Positions 22,704 through 25,563 of a stretch of DNA of 25,563 bases are shown one piece after another. The stretch covers positions 1 through 25,563 of the forward strand of contig JBFFQB010000036.1 in the NCBI GenBank assembly GCA_041573795.1, written 5' to 3'. The position numbers and the translations under genes were made by a program. The notes below the pieces were generated by a model. That model was given only the letters and a program-made list of their open reading frames with translations. It was not told the origin of the DNA and did not search any database. This DNA comes from E44-bin32 sp041573795 (GTDB lineage: Bacteria; Chloroflexota; Anaerolineae; Anaerolineales; E44-bin32). Within the stretch, counting starts at the first letter, position 1, and each line of letters begins with the position of its first letter.

Positions 22704-23477
22704 ATGGATGTTGAAATTCGCCCCTTCCCTCGTGAGCGGGAGATTGTGATTGACGCCGGTTATCTGGGAACCGGTCGGCACATCATCTATGCACTTTTAG
22801 AAGTAGATATCACCCGGGCGCGTCAACTGATGACGATCGCATCGCGTCAGCACGGTCAGAAACTATCTTTTACAGCGTTCCTTGTTGCAAGCCTGGCTCA
22901 AGCCATCGCGGATGATCCATCTGTACAAGCCTATCGTGACTGGCGGGGGAGATTGCATATCTACCATGATGTCGATGTCGTCACGATGATTGAGCCTGAC
23001 AAAGGCGCAGTCGCGATTCCCCACATCATCCGAGCCGCAAATAGAAAGACATATATTGAGATTTCGGACGAGATTCGCTCCATCCAGCGATCTCCCACTA
23101 GCAGCGTGCAGCGAGGTCGATTATATAAAGTCGGATTGGCCGCGCCGCGCATGATTCGAATGGCTTTTTTCCGCATCCTGAAACTCAGACCGGCCTGGTT
23201 TAAGCAAGTAGAGGGCACCACAGTGGTCACGTCGGTCGGGATGTTTGGGCGCGGGGGCGGGTGGGGCATTGGGTTTCTACCAACACATACCCTCGGTGTG
23301 ACGATCGGGGGGATTGCCAATAAGCCGGGGATCATTGAAGGGGAAATTGTCCCAAGGGACTATCTGCATTTAACGCTAAGCTTTGATCACGATGTCGTAG
23401 ATGGTGCGCCGGCGGCACGATTTTCGAGCAGGTTTGTAAACATCCTGGAGACGGCAGCCCTGCTGCTTCCTGGGTGA
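22704..23477 (+). CDS. Stand-alone 2-oxoacid dehydrogenase-type (E2) acyltransferase domain
   Basis: The 257 residues match the catalytic domain of dihydrolipoamide acyltransferases of the chloramphenicol-acetyltransferase fold. LSFTAFLVASLAQAIADDP (54-72) and the active-site LSFDHDVVDGAPAARF (225-240) with His229 and Asp233 are clear. LPTHTLGVTIGGI matches the strand before it. No lipoyl or subunit-binding domain is present, so it cannot serve as a normal E2. An acyl-CoA transferase role for another thiol or hydroxyl acceptor is the likely alternative. AGGA lies 9 nt upstream of the ATG at 22704. Residues 129-165 form a basic, hydrophobic insertion (AAPRMIRMAFFRILKLRP) that could touch a membrane. 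Confidence 0.88.
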   Translation: MDVEIRPFPREREIVIDAGYLGTGRHIIYALLEVDITRARQLMTIASRQHGQKLSFTAFLVASLAQAIADDPSVQAYRDWRGRLHIYHDVDVVTMIEPDKGAVAIPHIIRAANRKTYIEISDEIRSIQRSPTSSVQRGRLYKVGLAAPRMIRMAFFRILKLRPAWFKQVEGTTVVTSVGMFGRGGGWGIGFLPTHTLGVTIGGIANKPGIIEGEIVPRDYLHLTLSFDHDVVDGAPAARFSSRFVNILETAALLLPG

Positions 23478-23561
23478 ACCGATTCAAGTGATCGGGTCAT
23501 CGCAAGTATCAAGCGCTCTACCAGCGGATCATGGAGCTACTGAATTCTCAGGAGTTTGACA

Positions 23562-24329
23562 ATGGGCGATAACACAATTCTGACACCGTATTTTCTTGAT
23601 GAAGCTCTCCCTGGATTGGAACAGCTGAGCAAGGAAGGGTGGGTCTTGAACAAACCTGATTTACCAGAAGGTGAGCAGCAAGCACGGATGTCGGTCCTGC
23701 ATACCAACATCGCCGCTGAAGTTGAAAGCAGTCTGCGCGCGGGTGATCGTCCGGTGAGCATTGCTGGTGATTGCTGTACAGCCATCGCTGTTACAGCGGG
23801 TATACAACATGCGGGAATAGAGCATCGGCTGATATGGTTTGATGCGCATGGCGATTTCAATACCTGGCAGACATCCCCCAGCGGATTTCTTGGTGGTATG
23901 CCCTTAGCCATGTTGGTTGGCCGGGGTGAACAAACGCTGCTCGACGCGCTTGCCATGCAAGCTTTAGCTGAAGATCGGGTGATCTTTACCGATGGGCGGG
24001 ATCTTGATCCCCTTGAGCGACTGGCACTGGAGCAATCTGCCGTCGTTCACCTGAAGGATCCAAACGAGCTATTGAGATACGAACTGCCTGATTACCCCCT
24101 TCACATTCATTTCGACACAGACATACTTGACCCTGAAACTGCGCCGGCGATGAATTATTTCGCTGCGGGAGGTCCAGATCTGGACCAACTCAAGGAGATA
24201 TTTCAACACCTCGCTGCAACTGAGCAAGTCCTGGCGGTATCGCTCTCAAGTTGGAACCCAGATTTGGATAGAGATCGTCGCACCCAGCGTGCTTGTATGA
24301 AAGCGCTGGAGGTTCTGCTTGGCGTGTAA
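23562..24329 (+). CDS. Arginase/agmatinase-fold protein with altered metal motif
   Basis: The 255-residue protein keeps the ureohydrolase motifs WFDAHGDFN (92-100; Asp94, His96, Asp98) and HFDTDILDPETAPA (183-196; Asp185, Asp187), plus GGMPLAML. The motif GGDHS, whose His binds the first manganese, reads AGDCCTAIA, with Cys71 at the His position. I recall similar GDC forms in uncharacterised actinobacterial and other arginase-like proteins, so this is probably a subfamily trait and not a mutation. Substrate is unknown: an amidine or guanidino compound is expected, but the metal site may differ. AGGAG lies 8 nt before the ATG at 23562. It lies 84 bp after the E2-like gene. Confidence 0.86.
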   Translation: MGDNTILTPYFLDEALPGLEQLSKEGWVLNKPDLPEGEQQARMSVLHTNIAAEVESSLRAGDRPVSIAGDCCTAIAVTAGIQHAGIEHRLIWFDAHGDFNTWQTSPSGFLGGMPLAMLVGRGEQTLLDALAMQALAEDRVIFTDGRDLDPLERLALEQSAVVHLKDPNELLRYELPDYPLHIHFDTDILDPETAPAMNYFAAGGPDLDQLKEIFQHLAATEQVLAVSLSSWNPDLDRDRRTQRACMKALEVLLGV

Positions 24330-24369
24330 TCAGGTTCAGCCATGCAGCTAGAACTGATTGGAGTCCAGC

Positions 24370-25137
24370 ATGGGTGAGGTTTTGAGAAACAAGGTTGCGA
24401 TCCTTAGTGGTGCCTCCAAAGGCATTGGTGCAGCCATCGCTGTCGCGTTTGCGCGAGAAGGGGCGCGCGTCGTCGTTTCAAGTCGAAAACAGGAATTATT
24501 AGAACCGGTAGTGGCGAAGATCCAGAAGGAAGGGGGGGAAGCGTTCGCGATTATGGCACACATGGGTGAACCCGATCAGGTGCGCAGGTTGGTAGAAACT
24601 ACGGTTGCGCGTTGGGGCAAGGTTGATATCGCCGTGAATAATGCTGCGACCAATCCACACTTCGGCCCGCTGCTAACGGCAGATGAAGGGCAAGTAGAAA
24701 AGATTCTGGATGTCAATTTGAAGGGGTACTTCCGGCTATGTAAGGAAGTCGAGCCGATCATGCGCGCCCAAGGTGGGGGGAAGATCATCAACATCGCATC
24801 GATCGCCGGATTACGACCGGCCGCAAACATGGGGGTTTACAGTATCTCCAAGGCAGGCGTTTTAATGCTAACCAAGATCCTGGCGGATGAACTTGGAGAT
24901 GCAAATATCCAGGTGAACGCAATTGCGCCGGGCTTAATCAAGACCAAGTTCAGCCGTGCGCTGTGGGAGAGTGAGGCGCTCGTGGAGCAAATTGAAGATT
25001 CAACCCCAGCCGGGAGGATAGGTGAAGTGGATGATATTACCGGCGCAGCCCTGTTCTTAGCTTCAACAAGCGCTGATTACATCACCGGCGAGGTACTGGT
25101 CATCGATGGGGGGCTCTCCTTGCGCGCTGGCCTATAA
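24370..25137 (+). CDS. Short-chain dehydrogenase/reductase (classical SDR)
   Basis: The 255-residue NAD(P)-dependent oxidoreductase has GASKGIG (14-20), NNAAT (90-94), and the catalytic tetrad Asn116, Ser144 (NIASIAG), Tyr157 and Lys161 (YSISKAG). IAPGLIKTKF and ITGEVLVIDGGLS are in the usual places. Arg39 after the second strand (SSRK) suggests NADP+. The ATG at 24370 has TGGAG about 7 nt upstream and is 40 bp after the arginase-like gene, so these are probably one transcript. Next to a ketoacyl synthase, a 3-ketoacyl or related ketone reduction is plausible. Family assignment is certain, substrate is not. Confidence 0.94.
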   Translation: MGEVLRNKVAILSGASKGIGAAIAVAFAREGARVVVSSRKQELLEPVVAKIQKEGGEAFAIMAHMGEPDQVRRLVETTVARWGKVDIAVNNAATNPHFGPLLTADEGQVEKILDVNLKGYFRLCKEVEPIMRAQGGGKIINIASIAGLRPAANMGVYSISKAGVLMLTKILADELGDANIQVNAIAPGLIKTKFSRALWESEALVEQIEDSTPAGRIGEVDDITGAALFLASTSADYITGEVLVIDGGLSLRAGL

Positions 25138-25173
25138 TTTATCCTCTACGTAAAACTCCGACGTCCCTCGCTC

Positions 25174-25197
25174 CCATTTCCTGCTTGGGAAAAATGG
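25174..25197 (+). terminator. Possible terminator after the SDR gene
   Basis: CCATTT (25174-25179) pairs with AAATGG (25192-25197), with an inner CC/GG, about 35 bp after the SDR stop. It is followed by CAGCATCTTCCTTTT. The stem is short and the tail is only T-rich, so this is a weak call. Confidence 0.35.
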
Positions 25198-25229
25198 CAG
25201 CATCTTCCTTTTATATCCAATATCCCCCC

Positions 25230-25258
25230 TTGACAAGCAGGTCGAAGCTTGCTACTAT
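25230..25258 (+). promoter_or_regulatory. Sigma-70 promoter of the PadR gene
   Basis: TTGACA (25230-25235), 17 nt, TACTAT (25253-25258). The -35 is perfect, the -10 matches four to five positions and the spacing is ideal. The start site is expected near 25265, inside the palindrome at 25256-25274, with a leader of about 67 nt to the ATG. Confidence 0.75.
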
Positions 25259-25274
25259 ATCGCCAGGTGATATA
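25256..25274. promoter_or_regulatory. Palindromic operator overlapping the PadR promoter
   Basis: TATATCGCCAGGTGATATA is a 19-bp near-perfect palindrome (one non-matching pair besides the centre). It covers the end of the -10 box and the predicted transcription start. Next to a PadR gene this is the expected autoregulatory operator. Occupancy would block polymerase directly. Confidence 0.65.
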
Positions 25275-25304
25275 ACGTAAACCGATGCAACGTGAACCGA
25301 TACA
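25275..25304 (+). repeat. Tandem 15-bp direct repeat in the PadR leader
   Basis: Two adjoining copies of ACGTRAACCGATRCA (25275-25289 and 25290-25304) differ at two purine positions only. A third degenerate copy (about 10 of 15) follows at 25305-25319. They lie between the operator and the start codon, in the transcribed leader. Confidence 0.7.
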
Positions 25305-25331
25305 GCGGATAACGATGTAAGTGGAGAATTC

Positions 25332-25563
25332 ATGGCAAAACCCAATGCGATAGAAAAACAGTTGCCGTTGACCGAAGCGACCTATTACATCCTCGTGGCA
25401 ATGATGGAGCCCCAGCATGGATATGCAGTTATGCAGGATGTGGAGGTAATGAGTGAGGGTACTGTCAAACTGGGACCTGGCACGTTGTACGGTGCGTTGA
25501 CCAACCTGGAAAAAAACAAGATGATCCGCAAGGTAGGCGAGGTTGAGCGAAGAAAAATTTATG
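25332..25563 (+). CDS. PadR-family transcriptional regulator, truncated by the window edge
   Basis: The reading frame from ATG 25332 stays open to the last base, giving about 77 residues. It begins MAKPNAIEKQLPLTEATYYI and continues with LVAMMEPQHGYAVMQDVEVM, then VKLGPGTLYGALTNLEKNKM. That is the PadR winged-helix pattern (LTxAxyxILLAL, HGYxI, GTLYxxLxxLexxGxI). GTGGAG lies about 6 nt before the ATG. PadR proteins usually repress neighbouring transporter or stress genes, which would lie beyond the window. The promoter and palindrome directly upstream suggest autoregulation. Confidence 0.93.
   Translation, partial: MAKPNAIEKQLPLTEATYYILVAMMEPQHGYAVMQDVEVMSEGTVKLGPGTLYGALTNLEKNKMIRKVGEVERRKIY

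Noticed and set aside
25275..25319. CRISPR or attachment site from the tandem 15-mers
   Set aside because: The copies adjoin without spacers and number only two to three, and no integrase or cas gene is near.

Overview
The window looks like a chromosomal piece of a mesophilic bacterium of moderate G+C, most plausibly a Chloroflexota (Anaerolineae-like) lineage. That is inferred from gene content and style (several large lipoproteins of no named family, a ClbS/DfsB-type protein, a CrtB/CrtI pair, arginase-like and stand-alone E2-like genes) and not from any marker gene. I saw no tRNA, rRNA, CRISPR array, insertion sequence or phage gene.

Region 1 (31-7706) is the most distinctive part. A triosephosphate isomerase gene (+) converges on a ten-gene minus-strand operon for a bacterial microcompartment (BMC) of the sugar-phosphate-utilising (SPU) kind. 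In order of transcription it holds a GntR/UTRA regulator, an RpiB-like isomerase, deoxyribose-phosphate aldolase (DERA), a BMC-T shell trimer, a BMC-H shell hexamer, a BMC-P pentamer, a CoA-acylating aldehyde dehydrogenase, a second BMC-T, and two more BMC-P proteins. All three enzymes carry a similar N-terminal amphipathic helix, which is the expected cargo signal. The implied chemistry is 2-deoxyribose-5-phosphate to glyceraldehyde-3-phosphate plus acetaldehyde, then acetaldehyde to acetyl-CoA, with glyceraldehyde-3-phosphate feeding triose metabolism. The RpiB homologue has Asp where the catalytic Cys is expected. The operon has a near-perfect sigma-70 promoter followed by two identical 14-bp operator copies 21 bp apart, which fits autoregulation. 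No phosphotransacylase or alcohol dehydrogenase for cofactor recycling is present in the window.

Region 2 (7763-10419) holds a two-gene ABC-2 type transporter (minus) and a divergent ClbS/DfsB-like four-helix protein. Region 3 (10829-14470) has a squalene/phytoene synthase and a CrtI-type desaturase, followed by a polytopic membrane protein whose reading frame has a TGA three codons after a natural-looking ATG. Region 4 (14489-19577) holds three exported proteins or lipoproteins: a TAP-type alpha/beta hydrolase, a TIM-barrel glycosidase-like protein and a protein of unknown family.

Region 5 (19836-25137) is a co-directional run: acyl-CoA dehydrogenase, ketoacyl synthase of the FabF type, stand-alone 2-oxoacid-dehydrogenase-type acyltransferase, arginase-fold protein and short-chain dehydrogenase. 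It could be an uncharacterised acyl-modifying pathway. The window ends inside a PadR-family regulator gene (25332-25563, truncated by the window edge) with a consensus promoter, a palindromic operator over the start site and tandem 15-bp repeats in its leader. Start codons were re-chosen from ribosome-binding sites in many genes, so several coordinates are shorter than the maximal open frame.
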